From contig NW_008806275.1 in assembly GCF_000400465.1 (NCBI RefSeq), forward strand, positions 124,001-188,000: DNA of 64,000 nt. Direction: 5' to 3'. A program made the translations under genes and the position numbers. Below the pieces are notes generated by a model that was not told the DNA's origin, ran no database searches, and saw only the letters and a program-made list of their open reading frames with translations. Each line of letters opens with the position of its first letter. Position 1 is the first letter of the stretch. Below are positions 35,349 to 47,669 of this stretch, piece after piece. Source of the DNA: Wallemia ichthyophaga EXF-994. Taxonomy: Eukaryota > Basidiomycota > Wallemiomycetes > Wallemiales > Wallemiaceae.

Positions 35349-38300
35349 CTACTTCCTCCGACTTGCTTGCCCCGCTTTCGGCGTCGTGATACGCGGTGCC
35401 GCTAGATTCCTTCTCCCCACACCCAGCCGAGCAGCGCTCTCTGTCGGCTTGGCTGATGTGCACGTCACCACCGATTGTGATGGATTGAAACCCGAGTTCA
35501 TATTCGCTGTACCTACTAAACTCTTTTCATGCGACGCTGTGAGATATGCGTGACTGCCGTGCATTTTTGGCGACTGCGACTGCGACTGCGACGGCGGCGG
35601 TGGTGGTGGCGGTGGGTGTAATCCAATCTGCCCAATCTGCCCACTCTGTGCACATGTCGGCGACGAAGGCGCGGATGTCCCAATAGACGACGAGCTGGTC
35701 GCGTACGACGAGCGCGTCAGACTTGGTTCCCGTCTCTGGATCACCCCATTGAGGGAAGTGGAAGAGGTAGATCGCGTTGAAGCATCCACTTCACGTCCAC
35801 CAACCTCGCTATCTTGACACCTCGCTTGTGTCGTCGCATTGTCGTCTTCCATCTCCTCCTCTGTCTCCTCACCGCCGCTGCTTGACGGGAAGGCGGTGTC
35901 GTAGCAATCGTCGCATGCCCGCGATGGCTGATGCTCGCCTGCTTCATTCACGATGAGGAAATTCTGCGGCGACTCGTAAGCGCCAATGTCTAGGCTAAAC
36001 ACTCCTCCCACTCACCCTCGTTGAACACTCATGGCACACTACATGTCCACACATCCTGCAATGGTGCTTCCGTCTCATCCAGTTAAACGGCTCCGAGCAG
36101 CTCATGCACACAACTGCCTTGCTGTCGGGCACCCACACCGGCGCTGCGTAATGCTCGAGTACCCTCAGCTTGGTCTCTGAGGGATTCGAGTGTGAGTGTG
36201 AGTTGGCATAAGACTGAGAGGGCGTGAGTATTGACCCATCTGCCCGCTCTTCCTTCTCTCCTTCTCCTTGTCCTTCTTTTTCTTTAGCCTGCTTTTTCCA
36301 GCGCAGCCCATTCACTATCGCTGTAGCGGCTGCAGCTGCTGAAATATCGCCCGTCAAAGCGCTGCGTGTCCTCTCTCGTGGCCGCGCTTTTGACTGCGAT
36401 GTAGGCACTTCTGCATATGCATGCACTGATCTCCTGCGCTGCCTGTGCGATCCATTCTCATCAGCCAGTTTGCTAGTCGGCGTACTGTGTCCTGAAAACG
36501 GCGTGGAGAACGACAGCGCAGGCGAGTTCAATGTCCTTTTAACTGTCGTGTTGGTCGAATTTCCTTTGCGCCTGATGTACGTGTCCGGGTCTAATGGGAA
36601 CTGGTTGTCGTCTATCTTGAGCGTACGGAAAGCTGACAAGTACTCATCTTTTGTTGACCTAATCGCATTCAGCCACGCGTTCCGCTCTTCTTCTGATTCC
36701 GCGTAGATACTGAACGACTTTTCTGAAGATATTACTTGTATCGTCCTCCCGTGCAGCTGCGGATAGTCATTGTCAATAGCAACGACTGTCACATCTTCTA
36801 GATCAAGCTTCCTGTTGAAAGTGAAACACTGCCCCTTGAGAGTGCCAATATCAATTGGTCCTACTAGACGTGGTGGCGTTGAGACAGATGGGACACCATC
36901 CTCCTCATTCGTCACAGACGCTGATAAAGAGTGTGGTTGGGTTATCATATTCACTGGCAATGATGCTGAGTGCTTGTGTCCTCTTCGACCTGCACTTTTT
37001 ACTTGCGGTCTTTCTGCAGTAGCGGGAGAAGCAGGAAATGCTAACGATGACAACCTGTGCGAAGAGTTGTGCTTGCTGCTTGAGCGCAGTGGTGGCGCAC
37101 TCCCGAATGGTGAGTTTTTGAACTCCGTAATAGATGGCGTGCTCGGTGGACTTGTCGGATTGACAACATTCATAACCGAACCTACGCTTGAACAAGTAGG
37201 CGAAGCATAAATGAGGCAATCGTTGAGCAGAAAGAATGCCTTCACTTCCTCCTTCTTCCTTCCAATTTTGACCAGCCAGCCTGATTTGATGTGTGTGCGA
37301 CCGGGTGCTACAATTGGGAAGGGCACACCGAATATACTTTTTTGTAATGTGAGCAATGACATAGTGTGTTGGTATTGAGCAATATGAGTTTCGAAGGTAT
37401 TTGCAACTGCGAGTATATTAGAAGTGCCTTTAACATAAACATCCACCCACCATCTGAGACCAGCCTCAATGCGCGCTGCAAGTTGACAAACTCCTCTTTC
37501 GCTTCGTCGGTATATTTGAGAATCTGAGAAATTAACAACTTGTACCTAGGTACACGTTGTACAATAGCGAGTAACTTCGAATTGAGACCCAGTCGTGTCC
37601 ATTCGAAGCCGCCTTGGCCTGTATCGACTATGGTATATTGTGCATTCCGTATAAATGAACCAAATTCAGGTTTTGCTCGCTGCAATTTGTTCAACTGCTG
37701 CTGACTATTTTCAAAGTTGCGAATGAAAGGTGTGTATAGCTTAAGGAAAGGAACGAGATTGAGAAGACTCGGTGCGAGTTGGATACTGGCACGTGTTTTA
37801 AGGTAGCTATCTCTATGACTGTTGTTATCGGTGCTCGACCAAGACGGGGAAGCTGGATGTATGGCTTCAGCGACTGTGGTCGACGCGTTCAAAGAGTTGA
37901 ACGTGGTAACTGTCGTTGCGTTGGTAACGGTTGTAGTCTGAGCAGGTATAGGTGGTAATCCGGGTAATACTGCGCATTCTAAGCTGCGCAAGAGTTCTTT
38001 GTTGGTGTTGAGAATGTGTTGAAAGTGGGGAAAAAGTTGAGACAAAAGCAAATCATCCCCCGATTGCTTCAGGGGCTGAATGAAAAAGTTCCAAATGAGA
38101 TCCAAATCCTTGACGTAAGACCTCTCAGTCTCTAAAAGCTCAAGAATAGCACGCCACCTTTTTTCGACACGTTCTTTCTTGTATGAGGTATATTTGCTCT
38201 GTTCTGAGTGCCTCCTATGATGCTTGTGGGGTTGTGGGTGTTGTAAAGACTGGGAGGGAAACGAGTACTGCTGTGGCTTGAAGTTAGCTTGCTCGCCTTC

Positions 38301-38459
38301 AGGCAGACTCTCAAAAGAACGCGTCGAGCACGACGAAGTCCTGTTCTTAGACTTGTACTGAGAGGGTATATAGATTCTCGAGTACACGTTCGACGGTGGC
38401 AATGGACGCGACGAGCTCGAAGGGCTTGACGGCTTGGTGTCTTCCCAGCGGCGGTCCAT
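35349..38459 (-). CDS. DH-PH-FYVE Rho-family exchange factor (Don1/FGD-like)
   Basis: Proteins with this layout activate Cdc42 on PI3P-bearing endosomes; Ustilago Don1 uses it for septation and cell separation. Three exons (38459-37451, 37406-36016, 35963-35349) give 1,004 residues. A DH domain spans about 100-335 (RAILELLETERSYVKDLDLIW and RVPRYKLLISQILKYT). A PH domain runs over about 365-610 with a Ser-rich insertion (HIKSGWLVKIGRK, later EEERNAWLNAIRS). A FYVE zinc finger near 765-835 has the diagnostic MRRKHHCRMCG motif, C-x2-C pairs and a final CDDC. One intron cuts the FYVE finger. No ATG lies further upstream in frame, but an acceptor-like CTAACCCTAG at 38501-38510 suggests an extra 5' exon is possible. 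Confidence 0.85.
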
Positions 38460-38775
38460 AGATTTTTGCAAATTGATATCTCGTGGTGATGATCCAAAGC
38501 TAGGGTTAGAAGATCTCAGCTAGATTCGACTCAGTTTTTTTTTAGTTTTATTTGGTGTGTCCAAAAAGGGAAGGAGGATAATCAACGCGCGTGGCTACAG
38601 CTGAGCAGGTGTATTGTACTCCTCTAGTGCCCATCCCCCAGAAAATTTGATCGTCTTGTTGATTGATAATCTACAAAACAACATCGGTATGAAGATAATC
38701 ATCTTCATGATGAAACCCATTCGATGTCCGCCGAATTAGGTTTAATCGCTCAAACTTGATTTTGCGTGTCTCTGA
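38460..38775. other. Divergent promoter region
   Basis: 316 bp between the start codons of the RhoGEF gene and the small Zn2Cys6 gene. It contains a short T-run (38536-38544) but no recognisable operator. Confidence 0.35.
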
Positions 38776-39563
38776 ATGACGAATAAGAAGAAAACAAAGG
38801 AAGGCAAGGATTGTGAGCCTGTGCAGTACCAGACTACGTTGAAGCGTGGACAGGCGTGTCTCTCGTGAGTGTCAACGCCACTCGCCCCACATTCATCCCA
38901 CTTACCCCGACCTTAGCTGCCGGTGAGCTATTTTAGCGTGCCGCATGATCCTCACTTACACAATCACAGCCGCCTCAAGCTGAGGTGCTCTGCCGATAAG
39001 CCTACGTGTGAGTTTCCTAAGTGGGGGATTGCGTAAGCTGACAAGGGGTGACTATAGGCGACCACTGCTACAGAACGGCTAGAGAATGCAAATACGATAG
39101 CAAAGAAGCGAGAGAAATAATCAAAATTATTAAATCTCAGCAAAATGGCTGTGAGTCAAGTCTCTGGCGAAATCGACATACTAAGAGCTACATAGCGAAC
39201 GAGGCAAAGATTTCACGAAACAAGGACCCTCCACAAAACAGAAACCCTCCAGTACACAATATATTCCCTCACATTGCTAATAACAATCATATATATCCCA
39301 TGATGTATGCGACGCATCCGTCAAGCTCATCGAGCTACTCAGAGTGTGGCCAGCAATACTTCACGCATGCTACACCTTCGGTTGCGCAAATGGACGATCC
39401 ATACGTCGTAAAGCGCGAAGAGGCCACGCTCTACGACACCAATCTTGCCTATCTCCATCAGCCGCAAAATTCTTCGCTTAGTGGAAGCTGGCTCGTCCAC
39501 GATGTATTGGCTAGTCCTGCTTATGACGAGCACTACAATAATGTCTACTACAACACCCCCTAA
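38776..39563 (+). CDS. Small Zn2Cys6 transcription factor with a 6-nt microexon
   Basis: A 212-residue zinc-cluster protein from four exons: 38776-38864, 38917-38922, 38970-39007 and 39058-39563 (introns of 52, 47 and 50 nt). Only with all three introns removed does the full cluster appear: ACLSCRRLKLRC...C-x2-C...C, using Cys 28, 31, 38, 45, 48 and 55. The second exon is just CTGCCG: it finishes Ser 30, encodes Cys 31 and starts Arg 32. After the cluster come a basic linker and a Tyr/Asn/Ser-rich region with no regulatory domain, so it is short for the family. Target genes unknown. Confidence 0.83.
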
Positions 39564-40303
39564 TATAAGAGTTTCCTGTGGGTCTTCTAACTAATACATT
39601 TGTGCATTTAATTAAATTAAAATGGCATTAAAGGAGTAAATAAAGTATACGTAGCAGCATATTGCAGTCATCATGCGTTCTGTTGGCAATTTCCGGCATA
39701 ACCATAAAAAGTTGTGCCGATCTCGGAACCACTGAGTCAGATATGTGTGCAAATTTATTCTGGGGATGTGCGATTAGCGGGCGTAAAATGTTTGTAGGGT
39801 TAACGAATACTTGTACGAGTACATGAGTTGCAGCAGCACTTTTGTGCGGTGTTCGATTGAAGCCCTAAATATCCACCGTAAGTGACTGTAAGTGGAGTGT
39901 AATTGGAATGTAATTAGGATAAATGCCTTATCAAAAGGTATTTAGCTGCAAGAGAGTATCGGTAGGCTTTCTAAATGCATTATTGTATGTGGCAGGTACA
40001 ATATATAGTTGGTATCAAAGGCAGTCACCAGCCGCGTATAACATCCACCAAGCTATACGCAAGGCTTTCATTTGCACAGAGCAAAGAAGACGGAACGCCA
40101 CCCGAGATAAATACCTGCGTGCTGGCCGGGAATGACACGGAAAAGGAGGATGCGGGAAGCGCGAGTGGCTGCAGCAGCCTAACAGCGACCCACGATCACG
40201 GTCAAAATTGATTTTATATTCGCGGAATGGAGAGATCATGCCACTTCTGGAGAAGGCGACTGCTAGCGACGAAAGTTGAAGGCTTCTCAACACGACGACC
40301 ACG
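39564..40303. other. Upstream region of ERG25
   Basis: 740 bp without a recognised gene; ORFs at 39923-40135 and 39975-40211 have no motifs. An ATG at 40227 opens a 61-codon frame that overlaps the ERG25 start in another frame. It could be an upstream ORF if transcription begins before it. No sterol-response element could be identified with confidence. Confidence 0.35.
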
Positions 40304-41278
40304 ATGGAGGCACTGCAATCTATCTCAAGCGGATTCAACGCGTTCAACGCAAGCTCGCTCATCCCTCAAGCAGAGGTGCAAGGCGAGGACTTGTACACCG
40401 GGTACGACCTGAGTCAGCACAACTTGCTGGAGAGAGCGTGGGCTAGCTGGTATATTTGGTGGGGAAATCCGGTAATAGCCACGGGCGTAATGAGTTTCCT
40501 GATGCACGAGGTGTGTATGCCGTTAGCGCGTCTTCTATGCTAAGTTGTACAGGTAATTTACTTTGGACGATCTATTCCGTGGATTATAATCGACCACATT
40601 CCTTACTTCAGGAAGTGGAAGCTGCAACCACACAAGGTGCCCTCAGACTGGGACCAGTGGCGTTGCACGTACTTGGTGCTTTTGCAGCACTTCACAATAG
40701 AGTTGCCACAGATCTGGGGATTCCACCCGCTGGCTGAGTTTTTCGGTATGCAGACGTACCAGCTGCCCTTCCCATCCCTCTGGACAATGGCTAAACAGAT
40801 AGCAATCTTCTTTGTGTTTGAAGATACCTGGCACTTTGTCTTCCACAGGGCGCTGCACTGGGGTCCTCTGTACAAGCGTATCCACAAGCAGCACCACGAA
40901 TTCAGTGCGCCGTTTGGACTCGCGGCCGAATACGCGCATCCCGTTGAAGTTGGATTGACCGGTTTCGGCACAGTCGGAGCACCAATCCTCTACGCGGCAT
41001 TTATAGGCGAAATACATATAGTGGCGGTGTACGTGTGGATCGCTTGTCGCTTATTCCAGGCGATAGACTCCCACTCGGGCTACCACTTCCCTTGGTCCCT
41101 GTGCAACTTCCTGCCAATCTGGGCCGGCGCTGAACACCACGACTACCACCACGAGAAGTTCACTGAGTGCTACGCTTCGAGCTTCAGGCATTGGGATTGG
41201 CTCTTTGGGACGGATAAGAAGTACCACGCATACAGAGCAAAGCAGGCAGCAGCGAAACGTGATAAGAAAGCACAGTAA
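40304..41278 (+). CDS. ERG25: C-4 methylsterol oxidase Erg25
   Basis: Erg25 is the ER di-iron oxygenase that oxidises the C-4 methyl groups of 4,4-dimethylzymosterol in ergosterol synthesis. Two exons (40304-40510 and 40553-41278, 42-nt intron) give 310 residues. The three histidine boxes of the fatty-acid hydroxylase superfamily are intact: FHRALH, HKQHHEF and HHDYHHEKF. Hydrophobic spans lie at about 45-75, 90-125 and 190-235. The C-terminus is lysine-rich (AKQAAAKRDKKAQ), which fits ER retrieval. The ATG begins MEALQSISSGFNAF, normal for the family. Confidence 0.94.
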
Positions 41279-41374
41279 AACGATTAAATTTCTTGTATAG
41301 AATATAATTACTATAAACATCTAGCATCTAATTTCCCCTGTGTCTCTCGCAGCGTGTCTTGCTCACCGACGATC

Positions 41375-44300
41375 ATGAGTCTGGCTGCGAACAGAACAAG
41401 GCGGAAGACAGCGGCCACGGAATTGCCGACGGAACGAAATGGAGATATCGGCGCTACCCGTGGGTTCCTGGGTTTCCCGCCGCACCGCGAAACATGCTAA
41501 TCACATAACAGCAACAAGCACAAAGAAGCCAAAGGACAAACAGCGACGAGCGAAAGCTAAGAGAATCTCTATGCACGACGTAGATTTATCTGGGTTCGCT
41601 TCATCGTCTCCTGCGCCGACTCAGCTGAGAAAGTCGATTGTCGAGCAGCGTGTGCCGATTTCCACGCTGGCGCAACGGGCAAAGATACTCAAAACACTGT
41701 CACAGGATGTTTTGAGCCAGGTACTCGATCCAATCACTGGGACAAACGACATCTCCGTTCTCAAGACATGGCATACGTATCAAACGTTTAAACACAACAC
41801 TTTTACCGAAAATAACTTTATTTCTGTTTCTCAAGTTCTCAGCGGACAAAGGCCCAGCTCAGATACTGCGCGTGCAATCACTCAAGGCGTTAGAATGTCC
41901 AATATTACTACTTTTGCTGCAATTGTCCAGCAACAGCAAACAACTATCGAAACTGGTGGCGCAATTTCTCCCGCTGTTGATCTCAAAGAGGCTTGGGCGG
42001 CGTTCCTTGGCCACGTTGTCCCCACTGACTCCAAGCTGCGTAAGATACACATGGACTATCAGATAGATCTAGCAACCCAAGTCTACAACATCAACCAGCT
42101 CAAGGTGCAACACATGCAAAGAATCAGACCTGTAAGCGCTATGGTACAAACAGAGGCCGTCAAAGAGGCTGTTCACGAGCTCTTTAACTGGAAAGGCACT
42201 GTCTGGAATAACAGGGTGGATGCCTCAAGATTATCAACTCAGCTGCAAGCACATTTCGAGAAACTGGCGAAGGAGCGCATGATGGTCTTGCGTATCCCTG
42301 TAGACAGACTTGATCACGAGTTCCCGTATGAGAAGTTCAAGGGGAGTGTGATGAACTTTGCTCAGCAAGTTTGGGACGATATATACAACGATGCAAATCA
42401 CACTACAGACAGAACAATTTTCGAAGACGATAGATCGACTGGTCTGGGAAGGTCATCTCAGCAGAATCTAAGCCAGGTGCAGCAAAAAACTCCAAAGCAA
42501 AGCCAGATGCAAACTCCGAGAAGGAAAACTACTCTACAGAAAACTCCACAGACTGGGACTAGGAAGAGTCCTCGACAGATTACACAGCAACTTGAGCAAT
42601 CTCCTCAGCAGATTCAACAGCAAAGGCAGTTTAGTCCACAGCAATTTCAACAAACCCTTCAACAAACCTCTCTGTCAAATCTACAAACTCCAGATACTCC
42701 TCCGATGCCGCAACTGTCTCCAACCCACGTCGATCGCAGCCTGCAACAAGAGATCGATCTCATCAATCTGGATGTGGACAAGCACACCGATACCGTTAAT
42801 GACAGCATCTTCGGTGAACATTTTGAGTGAGTTGGGTTATCTTAAGAAATATTAACTAACAAATACAGCCAAACCATATCGAGCTTCTCCAACATTTTTG
42901 ATGAACCACCTCAAGGCGAATCTACGCTCTATTTGCAAAGTACTCCGGACAGGCGTAGACAGCAAGGGTCTGTCCGTCTGGAAGATAGATCGCGATCGCC
43001 TATCAGTGGAAGAGACATCGATCTCGATCAGCTCCTCAACCATCAACACCACATCAGCAGCGACGCTTTTATCAATGCATCCAATGTGTTTACACAATCA
43101 GAAGCAAGTGCAAATGCGAATGCAAATGTAAACACTTCGCAAGAAACCGCTCACCGTCATTTAAGGAGTGCTCGCGACAGCGTTGTGCGTAGTATGGCAG
43201 ACCACATCCCACCATCATCGCAAGATCAGCAGGGAATGCGTTCTTCATTGCTTCCGCCATCTAACCAGAAAGAAAAGGAGAAGGAAATTGGACTGAGAGC
43301 ATCGTTGCAGAATGAAAGCGCGACTGATTTTAATGGCGTGGCTCTTTCGTTTAGACGGCGGTCGCCAGTAGTTGAAGCGCGAGAGCAGGCTTCAGCAGAT
43401 GTGCCAATGAACATTGACAATGATACTCCGACAGATGAATCCCTTAGATTGAGGGAGGGGGCTACTGAGAAACATGAAGAGACCAATAGACTTAGACAGG
43501 AAGCTGAATCTATTAGACTGAAAGAGGAAGAAGCTAACAGGCTGAGCCAAGAGGCTAAGGCTAAAGAGCAACAAGAAGCTGAAGCTAGAAAGCAGCAAGA
43601 AGATGAAGCTGTCAGACATAGACAAGAGACCGAGGCTAGAAGACTGCAAGAGGAAGATGATACCAGAAAGAAACTAAACGAAGAGGAGGAAAACAGAAAG
43701 AGGCTTGAGGAGGAAAGTGATAAAAGAAGGCTGGATGAAGAGACCAATATTAGACTTGAGGACGAGCATAGAAGAAAATTTGAGGCAGAGAATAGAGAGA
43801 GACAAGAGGATCAGACTAGAAAGAGGCAAAAAGAAGCTGAGCAGCAACATTTAACGAATGAGAGAGCTGAGGCTGCTGCTGAAAAAGAGAGACAAAGCCT
43901 AGCCTCCGACTCTGCACTCGAAGTGGAGCGTTTACATCGGGAAGAGCAGGCGCGAAACATGCTTTTAGCTCAAAAATCTCAATCAGACAGGATCCCCAGT
44001 GCTTCAACACCCTCAGAAGGGCCTGAAAGGTTATCTCAACAAATCTCTGAGCAACTACCTCAATCACCTCGACAAACATCCGAGGAACTATATCAAGGAA
44101 TATCTCAGCAGTTATATCAAACTATGTCTCACGATCCTCAGTCAGCGTGGATCTCAAATTATTCGGCTCCGCTGGAGGTAATTGAGGAGCCACAGCAACA
44201 ATCTTCTCAGCATCCAACTCAGCAAACGTCTCAAGAGCCGGATGAGCAACTATACCAACAACTGGATCAACAACTTTCCCACCAAATGTCCGATCAACTA

Positions 44301-46735
44301 TCATCTGTGCAGCCTTTCCAGCAACCAACTCAATCAACCGAACCAACTCAACGGTCTCCACGATCTCCACAAACCCAACCAACCCAACAATTTCAACCGT
44401 CTCCACAAAATAAACCAGTTCAACAAACTCCACAAACTCAACAGTCTCCATCCACAAGTTCCACACACCCTTATAATACTGCGCAACCCGTAAAAGCCAA
44501 TTCAACTTCGGTAGATGTTAATGAGGAGGAAACTGTGGACAATAACGTCAAGGAAATCATGAAGGAGCCATTTGTAGCTCAACCACAAAGAAGAGTCGAA
44601 GACGATCTATTGAATCACTTGGATCTACTACCTGACCACTCAGATAACGACAAAGTAGATGACGCAAATGATGTTGACTCGGACAATCGTAGTTTTAGTA
44701 GGCAGGAGTCTGTAATCAGCTGGGCAGGTGACGATGAAGAGCAGGTGAATTCGAGAAGAAGCGCAGATGGTGGATCGCGTATTATTCATCGGAAGGGTGT
44801 GAGAGTTAGCCGTGAAGTGGAATCACATAGACGCACAATTAGAGAGAACAGACAGAAGGCGTTTGACTCTGACGACTCTGACGAAGATGGACCGCCCGGT
44901 AATCAGCAGAGCTTGGTGCCACCTCATCCTCTTGATGTTGACATGGGCGATCAGGATGAAGATGATCTTGAGCTTATGTCTAGCCAATTAGAGACTAAGG
45001 TTCTAGAAATACCTAGCAGTATGGTTGAGATCAACAAGGATGTTATTGTCCTGTCTAGTGATGATGAAGATGAAGATGAGGGTAACCAGGGTGGTTCGAA
45101 GATGCCTCCTCAAACAGTCAATCCTCGCACTCGCACTAGCGCTTCCTCTCACAGTGGCACTCCTCCTCCAAACCAGCCAAGTCAACAAAGAAATTCCTCT
45201 TTATTCGACTCGAATCAATTTCAACAAATTCATATCAGCCTTCCATTGACTCATCTGACACCTCCACCAACTCCACATATTCCACGTTCGCGTTCCAGTG
45301 GCCCTACTGCCAATCGCGTGTATGATACCATCAATAGAGAAAGGTTTAGACGCACTGACGATAATGGCTACTACCAAGACGAGAACCAAATCGGGGAAGA
45401 AAGAGTCGAAAGTGATAAATTAAGCCAGAGCGATGACGAGTGGAATATGGATGATGAGGTACCTGAGAAGCGTTTACGAATGTCTAATAAGGCACGTAAT
45501 CTCAGAAGATCTAATCTAGGTATGATTGACGAGGCTAAAAGAATGCAGAATAAACGCCATAGACACCACCTGAGGCAAGCAAAGCCACGTGATCTTCTAC
45601 CCAATGGTCGAAGGATTAAGAGAAAGACAAGGCCTTATGAAGAAGAGTTGATCATACGTGGGTATTCTGCGTTTCATCACAAAACCCTGCTGACGTTATT
45701 GCGCAATAGGCTACATGGTTAACAGATATCGTCTCGAAAGATGGAAGTTCAACAACAATACAGCAGAATATGCAGATGTCGACAAAAGTCAATTTCGCTA
45801 CGTCACTGTGCCCTATAAGTGTTATGCGCAGATGGTCATCGACCATGGGTATCGCGGCAACTTCAGTCAGACACTTTCAGAAAGAAATAAGTGAGTATCA
45901 TATTGAATTTGTCGCTATACTGACAATTTAAAGCATTGATATTAAAGATATCGTCCGGAAGTACAATGAACGGCATCTAAGGAACGGTAGAAAGCTTCAC
46001 CCGGCGCTGCGCAAGACGACGGGCACATACAAAGCAAATTGGGATACCGATTTCTTGCAAGACACTGATCTGGAAGACGAACGGGAAAAAGACTTTGTTT
46101 CTGAGAGGCAATTAGCACAAGATGTGATAGATCTTTACCCGCAAGTAATTGACGAGGGACTGAATATTCCTGATAGAGATGCCGAAAATACTTCAGCAGT
46201 AGTGAGTCCGAGGTTAAGTGGTAAACGCCAACGCAAAGGAAAGAGCCAGAATCCAAGTAACGTAAAGCGTAGGCGTTTGAGTGAGTCTGGTGCAGCGGCA
46301 AATACATTGCACACTACAAATCCAGTTCAGCTAGATGGACAAAATAAGCCAAGTCAGGCAGTTCAGCCAGAGCAGTTGAATCAGTTAGAGCACCCTTTTT
46401 TCTACGATAAGAATGCATTTGGATATGAAACTGAAGTTCCGCAGAGTGAGGATGGAGAAGTAGATGATGGGAATATGGATCGAATAGAGAGGGATGGAGA
46501 AGAGAGGGAGGATAATGACGATCAACTACATGCAGCAAGTGAGAATGGAATACAACGGTTAGCAGCATCAGATGCTAATGAATATGGACAAGATGAGAAT
46601 GAAATTGGTCAGAACATAGAGCGGGGCATGTTAGAGGAAAATGAGATCCACCGAGTACCAGCGGCAGACGCAAGTCAATTAGAAGCCACAGATCAACTCC
46701 AACTTGAAAGAGCAAATAAAGACGTAGAATGGTAG
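41375..46735 (+). CDS. Large unrecognised protein, Gln-rich with a charged coiled coil
   Basis: Five exons (41375-41459, 41512-42826, 42869-45657, 45710-45890, 45934-46735) join in phase to 1,723 residues. Introns of 42-52 nt have good donors and CTGAC/CTAAC branches. Residues about 60-330 look folded (QRAKILKTLSQDVLSQVLD, KEAWAAFLGHVVPTDSKLR, VKEAVHELFNWKGTVWNN). Then come Gln/Pro/Thr-rich stretches, a long Glu/Arg/Lys heptad region near residues 650-810 (EEEENRKRLEEESDKRRLDE) and more Gln-rich and acidic sequence. A second folded block sits near 1,420-1,530 (MVNRYRLERWKFNNN, QFRYVTVPYKCYAQMVI, IDIKDIVRKYNERHL), followed by KRQRKGK and KRRRLSE signals. Probably nuclear and chromatin-related, but no family is recognised. 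The exon 1 donor at 41460 is the least certain junction. Confidence 0.65.
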
Positions 46736-46820
46736 CAATGTATGTACTTATATCTCAAATAGAGACGTGTATATCAGTAGTAATTTATACATTTATACAA
46801 ATACATCCAATAAAGTCGCA

Positions 46821-47435
46821 TCAGGCGCTTTTCTGGGCATACTTTAGCTTATGCAGGTCTTGTGCCTCCTTTTCACAAGTCCTCATCCATGTTTCAGTGA
46901 TAGTGGAGAAAGCGAGTGCGAGTACTGTTCGCGTGGAAACAGTATTGCGATATAAGAGGAGACAGAAGAGGCTGAGAGTGAGACCGAGCAAGTGAGAACG
47001 GGGTTCTGGGATGTTTCTGAGTGCTGGATGTGCAATCAGCATCAGATCACGTTGAGTGAGAGTGTTAAGGAGAGAGGGAAGCGGGAAAAGAAGTGCAATG
47101 AGGTTGAGTACATTACCGCGCATATCAAGACGCAACAGTAACCTGAGATTAGATTTAGTGACGCACTTTTGAGAAGACAAGACTGACGATAAGAAGTGGG
47201 TGGCTATGAAGAGGAGAGTGAATGATCTGTAAATCTTATTCGATGCAGCATTATTTGTAGCTATCCCAGTTACAATTTCTGTTTGTTCTGCGCCGTGTTA
47301 GAAGAGCAATATCATAGAACCAGACGCAGACTGACGGTCTTGATCGAGTAATTGATTTGGGTGCTGAGCGAGCAAGTCATCGTCATAATCTTCAGGAAAC
47401 TTGAAAATGCTCCTCGTTCTCGATCGCAGGTTCAT
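46821..47435 (-). CDS. Small multi-span membrane protein, function unknown
   Basis: Two exons (47435-47336 and 47287-46821, 48-nt intron with GTCAGT donor) give 188 residues. The N-terminus is MNLRSRTRSIFKFPEDYDDD, then comes an acidic, Gln-rich linker. Hydrophobic segments lie near 58-75 (FTLLFIATHFLSSV), 95-115 (LNLIALLFPLPSLL) and 133-165 (LLGLTLSLFCLLLY and VLALAFS). The C-terminus is charged (AQDLHKLKYAQKSA). The exact topology and family are not recognised; ER or nuclear-envelope residence is a guess. It converges with the 1,723-residue gene (85 bp). Confidence 0.6.
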
Positions 47436-47669
47436 TTGGGTGTTAAATTCAAACGGTCATTTGACTGATAGACTAGCTGCCAGCTAAAAGGTGCTTCTGC
47501 GAAAAGGTTCATTTCGCAAGACAGCGTATAAGCAGGCAAACATGAACAGCGACCTGTGTGTACATTGTGTGCTTGGAACGCAGTCTACAACTTTCCAAGT
47601 CACGCACGTCACAAAAGCAAAGAATCGCGTACATTATATCATTTCATAGCAATTCTAGATACATGACTT

